From positions 62,001 through 126,000 of the forward strand of contig NW_026529251.1 of NCBI RefSeq assembly GCF_026262505.1: a stretch of DNA of 64,000 nt, given 5' to 3'. The notes under the pieces were generated by a model. The model was not told the origin of the DNA. It did not search any database and saw only the letters and a program-made list of their open reading frames with translations. Both the position numbers and the translations under genes were made by a program. Origin of the DNA: Trichomonas vaginalis G3. Taxonomy: Eukaryota; Parabasalia; Trichomonadida; Trichomonadidae. Positions 31,637-40,744 of this stretch are shown here, one piece after another; within the stretch, counting starts at the first letter, position 1; each line of letters begins with the position of its first letter.

Positions 31637-32518
31637 ATGCAAGTCAGAAATATTCAGAACATAGCACCGAGTCTAACTGACAAGAGTATAAAGATATACT
31701 ATGAACACGTTATGATGAAACCTACCAAAATTCAAGAAAGTCAGTATACTTATGAATATCCAAGACACTGGGTAGAGTATGTAGGAGGTGAGAAAGCTAT
31801 TGAAATCAGACAGGTTCGAAGTATTCCAGCAGGAAGAACAATATTATTGAAGAACTTTAATGTTTTGAGGTATAATGATGAAACAAAGAAGCAAGATAGT
31901 TTTCCTGTTGCTGTGTATGTGAACCTAGACACAGGAGATGACATGAAAGTTTTTAACACAAAGCTTCAAACGGTAGTGAGAGAACAACTGACTGCGGAAG
32001 GACATCCATTACCTTCAGAAGTTAGCATAGCATATAATTTTGAAACAAACTCAATAGATTTTAAAGTCATCTCTGCAAAGAAGTCAGGTTTTACATTTAA
32101 TGAAGCAGATGTATATTCGAATGAAAACTTCAAAGCTATTGCATGGTTAGATAATGACGATTGCTTTAAGAAAATATTTAAATTCAGTGACTCAAAGATG
32201 TCAATAGATGACCTTCGTGGAATGTTACCATCGACGTTTACAGTTGAAGGTTCAGCAGGATTGCTTACAAGATTGTCAATTGGTGGTATTTGGTCTCGTG
32301 AGAACATTGTTATAAAATCCAGTATAAGTGAATTTGCTGAAGAATCTATATTATGTCTTTCAAACTACATGTATTCGCCACCGAAGCATTATAGTATAAC
32401 AAACTTTGTCAGTAAGTTTAACATAAGACTTGTCGAACCTTCTTCAATGAAAGATGTTGTGCTACCTAAAGATGGAAAGGATGGACTCATTATTGAGATG
32501 ATTTTAATAGCATATTAA
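31637..32518 (+). CDS. 293-aa Maverick protein, capsid-associated candidate
   Basis: Start at 31637 (MQVRNIQNIAPSL) follows the divergent spacer; a longer open frame upstream runs into the ATPase gene and is rejected. Beta-rich, with alternating hydrophobic patterns and a short C-terminal strand (GLIIEMILIAY) as found in jelly-roll vertex proteins. Neighbours are the packaging ATPase and small basic proteins. No firm family. Stop and next start are joined as TAAATG. Confidence 0.6.
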   Translation: MQVRNIQNIAPSLTDKSIKIYYEHVMMKPTKIQESQYTYEYPRHWVEYVGGEKAIEIRQVRSIPAGRTILLKNFNVLRYNDETKKQDSFPVAVYVNLDTGDDMKVFNTKLQTVVREQLTAEGHPLPSEVSIAYNFETNSIDFKVISAKKSGFTFNEADVYSNENFKAIAWLDNDDCFKKIFKFSDSKMSIDDLRGMLPSTFTVEGSAGLLTRLSIGGIWSRENIVIKSSISEFAEESILCLSNYMYSPPKHYSITNFVSKFNIRLVEPSSMKDVVLPKDGKDGLIIEMILIAY

Positions 32519-32716
32519 ATGAGCTTGTTCTTGAAGGTCATTCATGATGAAATAACTGTTGTAGAAGATGTTAGCAATTGTTCAGACATTTTGAAGCGAA
32601 TAGATGATATAAGAAAGAAGTTTATGAATGAGAATGTTTATGTTTCATTGACTTTCTCCAGTAACGAGAACTTTTATGAGATAATATTGAAGAGAGATGA
32701 TTTTAATATGGTGTAA
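32519..32716 (+). CDS. Small 65-aa Maverick protein
   Basis: Begins MSLFLKVIHDEITVV with zero bases after the previous stop and zero before the next ATG. Acidic, mixed alpha/beta character. Conserved unbroken in the noisy copy at 14018-14215. Function unknown. Confidence 0.65.
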   Translation: MSLFLKVIHDEITVVEDVSNCSDILKRIDDIRKKFMNENVYVSLTFSSNENFYEIILKRDDFNMV

Positions 32717-33232
32717 ATGGTAGCTTGGGCAGCTTTAGGCGCAATGGGAACAAAAGCATTAGCATTTGGAGCAAAAGCACTTGGAGCTTATGACGCAGTA
32801 AATAAAATGAGTGGAGGAAGAGTTTCGAAGACATTAGATGCAAATAAAGGAAAGATTGGAGGCTGGGTTGCAAAGAAGTTAAGATTAAATAAAATAGGAC
32901 TCATAAATAAAGCATCCAATTTGGTTGCGACTGAGTCAGAAAATGCTTTAGGAAAGGACGATGAGTTTGCAAAACACGCAAAAGACTTTAATGACCAGAT
33001 GAAAGGTGAAACAATGCATTTAAATAGAGTCGATGGAACTCTTCCTCCACCAGTAGTTCTTCCGTATGGTCCCTATGGAATGTATGGAAACCCTTACGAA
33101 AGACCATTTGACCCATTGACTGGTGGAAGTAATTGGTATCATTACGGACGAAGAAGAAAGACAGTCAAGTTGGAGACAGACGTGAAGAAAGCAACTAAAA
33201 AGAAACCAAGGAAGAGAGTTATAAAGCAATGA
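32717..33232 (+). CDS. 171-aa amphipathic/Lys-rich protein
   Basis: The head is Ala/Gly-rich and amphipathic (MVAWAALGAMGTKALAFGAK). A Pro/Tyr/Gly centre (PPPVVLPYGPYGMYG) follows, and then a strongly basic tail (KKATKKKPRKRVIKQ). The combination suits a minor capsid or core protein that touches membrane or DNA; this is inference. Last of the tight plus-strand gene run. Confidence 0.65.
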   Translation: MVAWAALGAMGTKALAFGAKALGAYDAVNKMSGGRVSKTLDANKGKIGGWVAKKLRLNKIGLINKASNLVATESENALGKDDEFAKHAKDFNDQMKGETMHLNRVDGTLPPPVVLPYGPYGMYGNPYERPFDPLTGGSNWYHYGRRRKTVKLETDVKKATKKKPRKRVIKQ

Positions 33233-33388
33233 ATTCAACGGGTGAAAAAAGAGGTGAAAAAACAGGTGAGATCTCACCACTTCACCTAAATTTATTTTTG
33301 CGCTATGTTTTCATACGTGTGAGGGTGGTGATATCATTAATTTTTAAGTTTATTTTTTATTTTACTGAAAATTTTTATTTGGATGTAA
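33233..33388. promoter_or_regulatory. Hairpin-repeat intergenic region
   Basis: GGTGAAAAAAGAGGTG and GGTGAGATCTCACC form inverted repeats right after the stop. A T-rich leader (GAAAATTTTTATTTGGATGT) precedes the next ATG. Confidence 0.55.
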
Positions 33389-33625
33389 ATGACAGAACAA
33401 AAGCAACTCATACAAATCGAAAAATATAACAAACATACATTTAAACATTTATTCTTCCTTCCTGAGCATAACATGTTCTTTCAAATACATCCGAGACCAG
33501 TTGACTTTTCATTGACTGTGTATAAAGATAGAAATAGTTATATCATTAAACCATATGATGACGAAGGTAAGTTATGTAAATTGTACGTTAAGAAAGTTAG
33601 AGAAAGTTTATGGCTTCAAGTATGA
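33389..33625 (+). CDS. Short basic Maverick protein (78 aa)
   Basis: Starts MTEQKQLIQIEKYN after a T-rich leader. Aromatic and basic, no family recognised. It is the last recognisable Maverick gene before the MULE. Similarity with the other copy continues a little past this frame, so it may be incomplete (about one break). Confidence 0.5.
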   Translation: MTEQKQLIQIEKYNKHTFKHLFFLPEHNMFFQIHPRPVDFSLTVYKDRNSYIIKPYDDEGKLCKLYVKKVRESLWLQV

Positions 33626-33898
33626 CTACAATAGGGTTAACACTGATGATGAAGATATTGAGGAAAATTTATGAGAACATTAGTGAAGTCGTTAGTGAGA
33701 ACGATAGTGAGAACGTTTATTTTTTACATTAGTGAGTTCGTTAGTGAAGTGAAGTGGGTGGTGGTTTTGTAAATATTTAAGGTTAAGTTAGTGTTGTCGT
33801 TTGTGTTGCAAAATATACGTTAACGGTTTTGTAAAGTGTCAAATTCACAAGTATTGGGTAAGGAGGCGCGCAGTGCCACCGTACCCAAGACTTGTATA
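33626..33898. other. Maverick remnant to MULE boundary
   Basis: Short CGTTAGTGA repeats (33685-33755), then ATTTAAGGTTAAGTTAG near 33774, which mirrors CACTTAACCTTAAAT near 35562-35576 and may mark inverted MULE ends about 1.8 kb apart. No target duplication was found next to them. No Maverick right terminus is present. Confidence 0.45.
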
Positions 33899-35564
33899 CT
33901 AACTTTGATTTGTAGAAGGATGGTTTTGATTTTCTGGTTCTAAATCTGTAGAGTCTGCAATATTTGAATTTTCGGAGCGAATTGGAGCATCTGAACCTTG
34001 ATTTGTATCAGCTTGCTCAAAATTAGTTTGAATTGGAGTGGATGAATTAAAATCTGGATGATTTAATGTTTCATTAAATAATGCCATAATTTTTTCTCTT
34101 TTTTCATTAATAAACTTAGTGATCATTGTATCTTTATCTGTTAGATCGATCGATTTGAGTATATCTGCATCATGAACTGGAATATTTTCGAACAATGAAC
34201 TCGATTCTATGGAACCATATGGAGAAATCTCGTTCTGAGCCAAAGAAAGATCACTTACGTTGTATTGTTTGATAGAAAAAATTGTTTTCTCAAGTTCTTT
34301 TTGAAAGCAATCAAGAATATAATTTTTGTAGCTATCAGTGATAACGGTTTTTATATGGCGATCGATCTTCTGGTTATTTTTGATGGCGTTATATTTATCT
34401 AATTGGATTTGAGATATCTTCTTAATAGCTTCATAAATGGTTGGATGTTTTAACGAAGAAAATTCTGAATGCATACTCTCGAGGCAATCATTAGTGAATA
34501 TTGCAGTTGCATTATTATATTGAGATATTAAATTGTAGTGCGGCAACCAAACTTTGTTGAAATAATCAATATAATCTTTGATCGAATCAACTTTATTTTG
34601 ATTAATTATATGCATTGTAAGTACAAATTCTTCATGAGACATGAATGGAGTAATAGAATATAGCTTAAATAAAAAATTTTGTAAAGTATTGAAATTTTTT
34701 GTATAAAGTGCTACAAGTTTCCTGTGTAAAGCTTGTTTGAAATGAAATAGGCATCCAATTATACGGACTTTAGGGAAAATTTGTTGAAGTGCCTCTATCA
34801 TTCCCTTTTCAAAATCACAATGAATTTGAATTAGCTTTGAAAATTGAATACCCTTGACAGTAAAAATATATTCAAATGCCTTCTTATAAGATTCAAATGT
34901 GCGGTTTTTCATGAATATAAATAAAAGTGGTAGATATTGATTTGTTGAAGGTTCACAAATCATAATTGTTAGCATCTGTCCTTTTTGAAAATGTTTTGGT
35001 GTAATTTTAAAAGTTCCATCGCAAAATAAATCTGTGGCTTCTTTTGCAAATTGAATTGCCTTCTCAAAACCAAAAAAACATCGTCTCACAATTTGCTTGA
35101 AAATCATGGCCAATGAAAAACTGCTCGCCATTTATTAAACAAAAATTAGCAATTTCATCGTCTGTAATTTTTTCTCCAACAGAAAATTTTCTGGACTTAT
35201 TATAAACTTCCCTGACCAATGAATCTTTAATTAATGGGTTTTCATCAGTACCAACAGCAAGTTCTGTCATAAATTTTTTAATCTGCTGAAAAGTGCCGTT
35301 GTCTTCAGAAAATTTTGCCATTGCCTTATTGTATATTTCTGTCAGAGTCATTGATTTATGAAGATCATTTTTTTCATTTTGTAACTTTTTAAATTGTCTG
35401 CATTCGGGTATATGTTCCTTTTGTAAATCTTCGGAAACTGAACTGTTCTCAATTTTAACTAAATAACGTGCTTGACAAGAATGATCGATGCAACGGTAGT
35501 AACGTTCAATATTATTTGAATTAATAATATTTGGAGTGTGGTAGAATTTACGAAAAAGTGACAC
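33899..35564 (-). pseudogene. MULE (Mutator-like) transposase
   Basis: Two overlapping open frames, 33899-35131 and 35064-35564, so one frameshift separates the head from the catalytic part. The head has a FLYWCH-type zinc-binding segment (ERYYRCIDHSCQARYLVK). The catalytic part has the MULE DDE pattern: Asp in FCDGTFKI (about residue 38 of the 410-aa frame), Asp in HCDFEKGMIEAL (106), C..H in GCLFHFKQALHRK (127-130), Glu in NDCLESMHSEF (218). The tail is Ser/Asn/Gln-rich. The head frame has no ATG of its own; the likely true start lies at 36873, separated by an insertion of about 970 bp. Confidence 0.85.
35455..35540. repeat. Direct duplication inside the MULE gene, copy 1
   Basis: About 80 bases (from TTAACTAAATAACGTGCTTG to GAATTAATAATATTTG) are repeated in the same orientation at 36511-36593, on both sides of the repeat-rich insert in the MULE gene. 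Confidence 0.85.
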
Positions 35565-35605
35565 TTAACCTTAAATTTCCAAACACTATTTTTTGATTGT
35601 ATTTT

Positions 35606-35785
35606 GTTATTTATATATTTATATATATATGTATATATTTATATATGTATATATTTATATATGTATATATTTATATATGTATATATTTATATATGTATAT
35701 ATTTATATATGTATATATTTATATATGTATATATTTATATATGTATATATTTATATATGTATATATTTATATATGTATATATTTA
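35606..35785. repeat. AT microsatellite, about ten 18-bp units
   Basis: Regular array of TATATTTATATATGTA in the insert that splits the MULE gene. Open frames of Tyr/Ile/Met over it are repeat artefacts. Confidence 0.95.
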
Positions 35786-36250
35786 TTAGAAACTGCTTCA
35801 TGCTGTGTTGAGTATTATTGAATAATTTGAAGTAGTGGTTTTTGAAATCAGCACCCCTATGAGAGCGCTGGCGACCGAAACACCACTAGTAAGATTGTGT
35901 ATTAGAAACTGCTTCATGCTGTGTTGAGTAAGCTTCGATGTCTTTGTAGGATAGCTTTCTGAGAGCGAAACAAAATAGTGTTGAAAAAAAATTTTGAAAA
36001 TCTGAGAGACTGTGCAAGAGCCAACGACCAAAACACTACCAGTAAGATACAGCAGTAGTAGCTGCTTCATGCTGCATTGAGTATTGTTGAATAATTTGAA
36101 GTAGTGGTTTTTGAAATCAGCACCCCTATGAGAGCGCTGGCGACCGAAACACCACTAGTAAGATTGTGTATTAGAAACTGCTTCATTCTGTGTTGAGTAA
36201 GCTTCGATATCTTTATCAGACCACCTTTAAATTAACCACTCACATTCTCA
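35785..36250. repeat. Direct repeats around CTGCTTCATGCTG
   Basis: Two long direct repeats of about 275 bp start at about 35785 and 36062, each with GAAGTAGTGGTTTTTGAAAT, CACCCCTATGAGAGCGCTGG and CACCACTAGTAAGATTGTG. No gene is recognised. Confidence 0.8.
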
Positions 36251-36261
36251 CTGTGGTCCAT

Positions 36262-36873
36262 CTAAAATTTGTAAGCTTTATGACATAAAATTATATTATA
36301 TGCAGGATCCCACCTATTACTTAATCTTTTTGGAATAAATGTTTTATAATATTTATCGATTGATTGTAATTTTTTGTATAAAAAAAGTTTTTTATTTATA
36401 TTAAAAATATATTCGGTTAATGATATTATCTTATAATTTGTAAATAAATCTAGTAATAAAATAACTTTAATAGTTGGTGTCACTTTTTCGAAAATTCTGG
36501 TTTTTTCTTTAACTAAATAACGTGCTTGACAAGAATGATCGATGCAACGGTAGTAACGTTCAATATTATTTGAATTAATAATATTTGTATGATCATGCGA
36601 ATAAAGCATATCTTTGCGAACAATTGTATCAGGATATTTTCCAGTAACTGCGGGAATATTTTTCACTGCAATATAACTAAAATATCTTCTGACAGCTTTA
36701 GATTCATTTTCGTAGTATTTAATATTAAAATATTGAAGAACTTGTTTGATTATATTCGTTTTTTCATCTCTCGATGTTGATTTTTGGTATTTATCAGATT
36801 GTTCCCTGATAAATATTTTATTTTCGTCTGTAAAGTTTGCTCTTTTTTGATTAAATATAGATGATTTTCCCAT
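36262..36873 (-). pseudogene. MULE transposase N-terminal part joined to unknown tail
   Basis: Starts MGKSSIFNQKRANFTDENK at 36873, continues into the FLYWCH segment (ERYYRCIDHSCQARYLVK, ending at about 36511), then turns into an unrelated Lys/Ile-rich sequence ending KLSNRWDP-like residues. The first 120 residues are likely the true head of the transposase at 33899-35564. The second part is unrecognised and may come from another repeat. Confidence 0.7.
36511..36593. repeat. Direct duplication inside the MULE gene, copy 2
   Basis: Partner of 35455-35540. Confidence 0.85.
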
Positions 36874-36927
36874 TAAAAAATGAAATGATGCAAAATTTAC
36901 GAAAACCGTTCGAAAATTGAATCAAAA

Positions 36928-37995
36928 ATGAAAAGTAATACTTAAATGAGTAATTCTTTGAGATATTGGTCTTAGATTGAATGTAGCGTCATTCTTATAT
37001 AGAATATATATTCATATCATCGGAAATATGATAAAAAGCATATAATAAATGTCAAAAAAGTGAACAAATAAGCAAAGATATTTTTTAAAAAACAATGAAA
37101 AGTAATACTTAAATGAGGAATTCTTTGAGATATTGGTCTTAGATTGAATGTAGCGTCATTCTTATATAGAATATATATTCATATCATCGGAAATATGATA
37201 AAAAGCATATAATAAATGTCAAAAAAGTGAACAAATAAGCAAAGATATTTTTTTAAAAAACAATGAAAAGTAATACTTAAATGAGGAATTCTTTGAGATA
37301 TTGGTCTTAGATTGAATGTAGCGTCATTCTTATATAGAATATATATTCATATCATCGGAAATATGATAAAAAGCATATAATAAATGTCAAAAAAGTGAAC
37401 AAATAAGCAAAGATATTTTTTAAAAAACAATGAAAAGTAATACTTAAATGAGTAATTCTTTGAGATATTGGTCTTAGATTGAATGTAGCGTCATTCTTAT
37501 ATAGAATATATATTCATATCATCGGAAATATGATAAAAAGCATATAATAAATGTCAAAAAAGTGAACAAATAAGCAAAGATATTTTTTAAAAAACAATGA
37601 AAAGTAATACTTAAATGAGGAATTCTTTGAGATATTGGTCTTAGATTGAATGTAGCGTCATTCTTATATAGAATATATATTCATATCATCGGAAATATGA
37701 TAAAAAGCATATAATAAATGTCAAAAAAGTGAACAAATAAGCAAAGATATTTTTTAAAAAACAATGAAAAGTAATACTTAAATGAGGAATTCTTTGAGAT
37801 ATTGGTCTTAGATTGAATGTAGCGTCATTCTTATATAGAATATATATTCATATCATCGGAAATATGATAAAAAGCATATAATAAATGTCAAAAAAGTGAA
37901 CAAATAAGCAAAGATATTTTTTAAAAAACAATGAAAAGTAATACTTAAATGAGGAATTCTTTGAGATATTGGTCTTAGATTGAATGTAGCGTCAC
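36928..37995. repeat. 167-bp tandem repeat array upstream of host gene
   Basis: Six full units and a partial seventh; ATG-anchored starts at 36928, 37095, 37263, 37430, 37597, 37764 and 37931. Each unit holds GTAGCGTCATTCTTATATAG, whose TCATTC fits the Trichomonas Initiator core TCA-Y-(T/A). Units are nearly identical, so the array is young or homogenised. It ends 49 bases before the host ATG. Confidence 0.95.
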
Positions 37996-38030
37996 AAATT
38001 TCACAAATATAATTTACTATACAATTTTAT

Positions 38031-38035
38031 TCATT
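38031..38035 (+). promoter_or_regulatory. Initiator (Inr)-like motif of the host gene
   Basis: TCATT lies 13 bases upstream of the ATG at 38044. Trichomonas vaginalis genes typically have TCA-Y-(T/A) within about 20 bases of the start codon. Confidence 0.65.
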
Positions 38036-38043
38036 TTTTTAAA

Positions 38044-38898
38044 ATGGCTGACGACAGTCTGTATCAACTAACTCAACTAGTCAAGCATAATGATTATTCT
38101 TCGGATTCATTAAATCAACTTTATCAATGCATAAGTACAATGACAGAAAGATCAATTGGATGCTTGAATTGGGATAAATTTTTTCAAAAAAATCACAGTG
38201 ACTGATGAAGTTCTTTTACATTTTTTAGCATCCGTTTTAAACATTGAAAAAATATCAGAATGTTTCAAGGATTCTATTTTTTATCACAATATTAATCTTG
38301 AAAAATTCAGTAATTTAACTGAAACAGAACAACAAACAATTTTAAATTCCTACAAAGCGGATAAATTTACATATTACATAATGTGCTCACAAATTGTAAA
38401 ATCAAACTGGAACAATTTATCCCAAACTTTAGTTAATATTGCAAATCAATATTTGCCATTTTTAGATGAAGAAAAGCAAATATATATATTTACTGAAATA
38501 ACTGGCAATTATCAAAATTTTGAAATTTCAGTTGCAAACTTGTTACTTTTTTATGAAAACAATGAAGAAAAATTAAGCAACTGTTTTAATTTAACATTGT
38601 TCCAGCAAATTTATTCCAAAAATGGAATCGAGCAAATGATATTTTTTGCTGCAAATACAATTTGTTGCAATAACACTTCTATCAATTTTTACAATCTCCT
38701 TGAAATTGAAGAAATGAATCCATTTGATTTTTTTTATTTCTCAATTCAATATAAAGAGATATTAAATTGCGATGATTTTCCAAAAGTTACAGAAGTAATC
38801 ACAGGTTTAATCTCAGCTTCAAATATTAATGCTATTATGCGAATTTGCCAAAAAATTTTGGATAAAATTACATTTTATAAATGTAATTATTGCCATAT
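38044..38898 (+). pseudogene. Host gene, 5' part, split by Maverick C
   Basis: Begins MADDSLYQLTQLVKHNDY after an Inr-like motif. It is helical, rich in Asn, Ile and Cys, and continues on the far side of the Maverick at 63041-63298. One extra T in the T-run at 38179-38184 (T6, against T5 in the copy near 19700) shifts the frame, after which the protein reads open from about 38198 to the insertion. Family not recognised; it resembles the many lineage-specific helical proteins of Trichomonas. The insertion removes about 85 C-terminal residues from the transcript unit. Confidence 0.8.
38894..38898. repeat. Target site duplication CATAT, left
   Basis: CATAT directly before the poly-A end of element C equals CATAT at 63041-63045 directly after its poly-T end. 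Confidence 0.8.
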
Positions 38899-38990
38899 AA
38901 AAAAAAAAAAAAAAAAGGTAGTGGGGCTTCCAGGGGCTGCGCCCCTTCTAGCCCTGAAGATGTTTAGTATAAATGAAGTTTTTATTCGGA
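38899..38990. repeat. Left terminus of Maverick C
   Basis: Poly-A18, GGTAGTGGGGCTTCCAGG, nested hairpin 38923-38955 (outer GGGGCT/AGCCCT; inner GGGGC-TGC-GCCCC), then GAAGATGTTTAGTATAAATG. The right end at 62975-63040 is its inverted relative. Confidence 0.9.
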
Positions 38991-39158
38991 AAATTGTTAG
39001 TCTTCTGGTGTGAATTCGGAGGACTCTTCTTCTTCCTCCATTGCTTCTGGGTCGAAAACATTATATAATGTGTCGCTTTTCACAAATTATATATGTTTTC
39101 ATGTTTTGTCACTTTTCTGTCACTTTTCGGGTAAAAACATTTTTATTATTATATATAA
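38991..39158. other. Left subterminal region of Maverick C
   Basis: No gene seen. A T-rich leader (ACATTTTTATTATTATATAT) lies just before the Dam-like start, and TTTTGTCACTTTTCTGTCAC is a short direct repeat. Confidence 0.5.
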
Positions 39159-39977
39159 ATGAATTTTACAAAACCACCGTTACCGTTCTTTGGAAATAAG
39201 AGTAGATGTAAAGATATTCTATTGAGAGAACTTAAGAAACTACCGAATGGTCTAACATTTGTAGATTTGTTCGGTGGAAGTTTCTATATATCCCATTTAT
39301 GTCATATAATATTCCCAGACTCAAAGATTATATGCAATGACTTCGACAACTATATGGACCGTCTCAAACATATACCAGACACAAACAATATATTGAAAGA
39401 GTTAAAAGAAAAGATACCTATAGGTAAGATGGAACGTATACCATTAGATAAGAAAAATATTGTGAGAGAGGTTTTGAAAAAAGCAGAATATATAGACTGG
39501 AATAGTATATCTGCTAGACTATTATATAGTGGTGCTATAAGAGTTCATGACATTGAAACACTTATGTCAAAAGTTTTATATCTTAACTATACAAATGTTT
39601 TCAAAGAGGACATAGAAAAATATATTGAGGGTATAGAGTTTGTGAGATGTCATTGGACAGATTTGTATGAAAAATATAAAGACAAGGAAAATGTTTTCTT
39701 TATAGTGGACCCGCCGTTCTATAACACATGGGATTTTCAATACCAAGTAGACTGGACTTTGAGAGACTCTTTAGAAACTTTAGACGTTATACATAACCAT
39801 CCATGCTTTTACTTTACATCCGATAAAAGTGGTTTGGAAACCGTTATGAGATGGTTAGAGGACATACATGACTATGAGTTTATATATGACAAGATAGAAT
39901 ATGAGAGAGGTCCTATAAACTGGAGAAAGTGTCACAATAAAGAAATTTTATTAGTAAGTAAATGTGGTTTGAAATAG
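39159..39977 (+). CDS. Dam-like DNA adenine-N6 methyltransferase (272 aa)
   Basis: D12-class methyltransferase order: PFFGNKSR at 9-16 (the F.G.K motif), SAM-binding FVDLFGGSF at 34-42, catalytic DPPF at 184-187 (the family has DPPY or a close variant). It would transfer a methyl group from SAM to the N6 of adenine in DNA. In a Maverick it may mark element DNA or affect host chromatin; 6-methyladenine is plausible in Trichomonas, but the role here is inference. Its end overlaps the next small gene. A broken copy is at 20683; element B keeps only the last part. Confidence 0.9.
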   Translation: MNFTKPPLPFFGNKSRCKDILLRELKKLPNGLTFVDLFGGSFYISHLCHIIFPDSKIICNDFDNYMDRLKHIPDTNNILKELKEKIPIGKMERIPLDKKNIVREVLKKAEYIDWNSISARLLYSGAIRVHDIETLMSKVLYLNYTNVFKEDIEKYIEGIEFVRCHWTDLYEKYKDKENVFFIVDPPFYNTWDFQYQVDWTLRDSLETLDVIHNHPCFYFTSDKSGLETVMRWLEDIHDYEFIYDKIEYERGPINWRKCHNKEILLVSKCGLK

Positions 39978-40093
39978 GACTACTTGTTTTAGGTTTTTTC
40001 CATTGTGTCATTTATTTATTTGACGTGGCAGAAAAGTACAGAGAATATGAAGATGAACCAATGCCTGCAAATGTTCAGTATATGTACTCGTAA
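39962..40093 (+). CDS. Small single-pass membrane protein (43 aa)
   Basis: MWFEIGLLVLGFFHCVIYLF begins 16 bases inside the end of the Dam-like gene in another frame. One membrane helix plus a charged tail. Conserved at 3011-3142. Function unknown. Confidence 0.7.
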   Translation: MWFEIGLLVLGFFHCVIYLFDVAEKYREYEDEPMPANVQYMYS

Positions 40094-40116
40094 GAGATAT
40101 TTTTATCTAATATTAA

Positions 40117-40479
40117 ATGGACGCACAGAACTTAGCGAATGCACAGCAACCTGGACAACCAAACCCGGAGAATATTCCAAATGAAGTTAGAATACAAACT
40201 GCAATGGCAAACTATGGTCAAGTGCCAACAGATGTACAAATGCAAACTGCCATGTCAAATGACGCTGCGTTAGGTTTGCCACCATGGTATGCAAATATGA
40301 GATGGAAAGAGTTTTATACAAACCCTGAAGTGGGATATAAACAACTTTATGCAGATGACGCGAACACAGGAGTTGACCCAGAATATGTTTTCTACCAGAG
40401 GAGAAACAGAATGTATGAGCTCCAGTTAAAGAATGCTATGGAACTCAACAGGAAACGTAAGAGACTAGGCGGACATTAG
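40117..40479 (+). CDS. Maverick protein of unknown function (120 aa)
   Basis: Near-identical to 3166-3528: Gln/Asn-rich head, internal repeat of the type IQTAMANYGQVPTDVQMQTA, aromatic centre, basic tail NRKRKRLGGH. Preceded by TATTTTTATCTAATATTAA. Position among small virion-like proteins suggests a structural or DNA-binding role. Confidence 0.75.
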   Translation: MDAQNLANAQQPGQPNPENIPNEVRIQTAMANYGQVPTDVQMQTAMSNDAALGLPPWYANMRWKEFYTNPEVGYKQLYADDANTGVDPEYVFYQRRNRMYELQLKNAMELNRKRKRLGGH

Positions 40480-40497
40480 ATTTTTACATATAGTAAA

Positions 40498-40740
40498 ATG
40501 GGTTTCTTCAGTAGTATTGGAAACTTCTTCAGAAGAGTTGGAAGAGGTATATGGAATGGAATAAAATCTGTCGGAAGAGGAGTATGGAACGGTGTCAAAA
40601 ATATTGGTAAAAGAGTAGGTCAGTTCGTTGGTATTATACCTAAAGACCCTGAACCAGAAGAACAAGCTCCTGTTATACAACAGCCTGAACCTGCACCACA
40701 GTCTAGTTGGCAACCAAATCCAACACCTCAACCGTATTAA
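40498..40740 (+). CDS. Amphipathic Trp/Gly protein with Pro-rich tail (80 aa)
   Basis: MGFFSSIGNFFRRVGRG, then GIWNGIKSVGRGVWNGVK repeats form a basic amphipathic helix; the tail is Pro/Gln-rich and ends PTPQPY. Differences from the element B copy (3547-3789) cluster in the helix while the pattern of hydrophobic and basic positions is kept, which argues for selection. Candidate membrane-active minor capsid protein, by character only. Confidence 0.7.
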   Translation: MGFFSSIGNFFRRVGRGIWNGIKSVGRGVWNGVKNIGKRVGQFVGIIPKDPEPEEQAPVIQQPEPAPQSSWQPNPTPQPY

Positions 40741-40744
40741 AAAA

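Noticed and set aside
33626-33898. Maverick right terminus for elements B and D
   Set aside because: No poly-T or terminal hairpin is present; sequence passes from Maverick remnant into MULE DNA.
35593-35821. Three overlapping plus-strand frames rich in Tyr/Ile/Met over the AT array
   Set aside because: All three frames stay open because the 18-bp unit lacks stops; composition is purely that of the repeat.
36928-37995. CRISPR-like array
   Set aside because: Units are contiguous 167-bp repeats with no variable spacers, in a eukaryotic context. The same holds for the 21-bp and 86-bp arrays.
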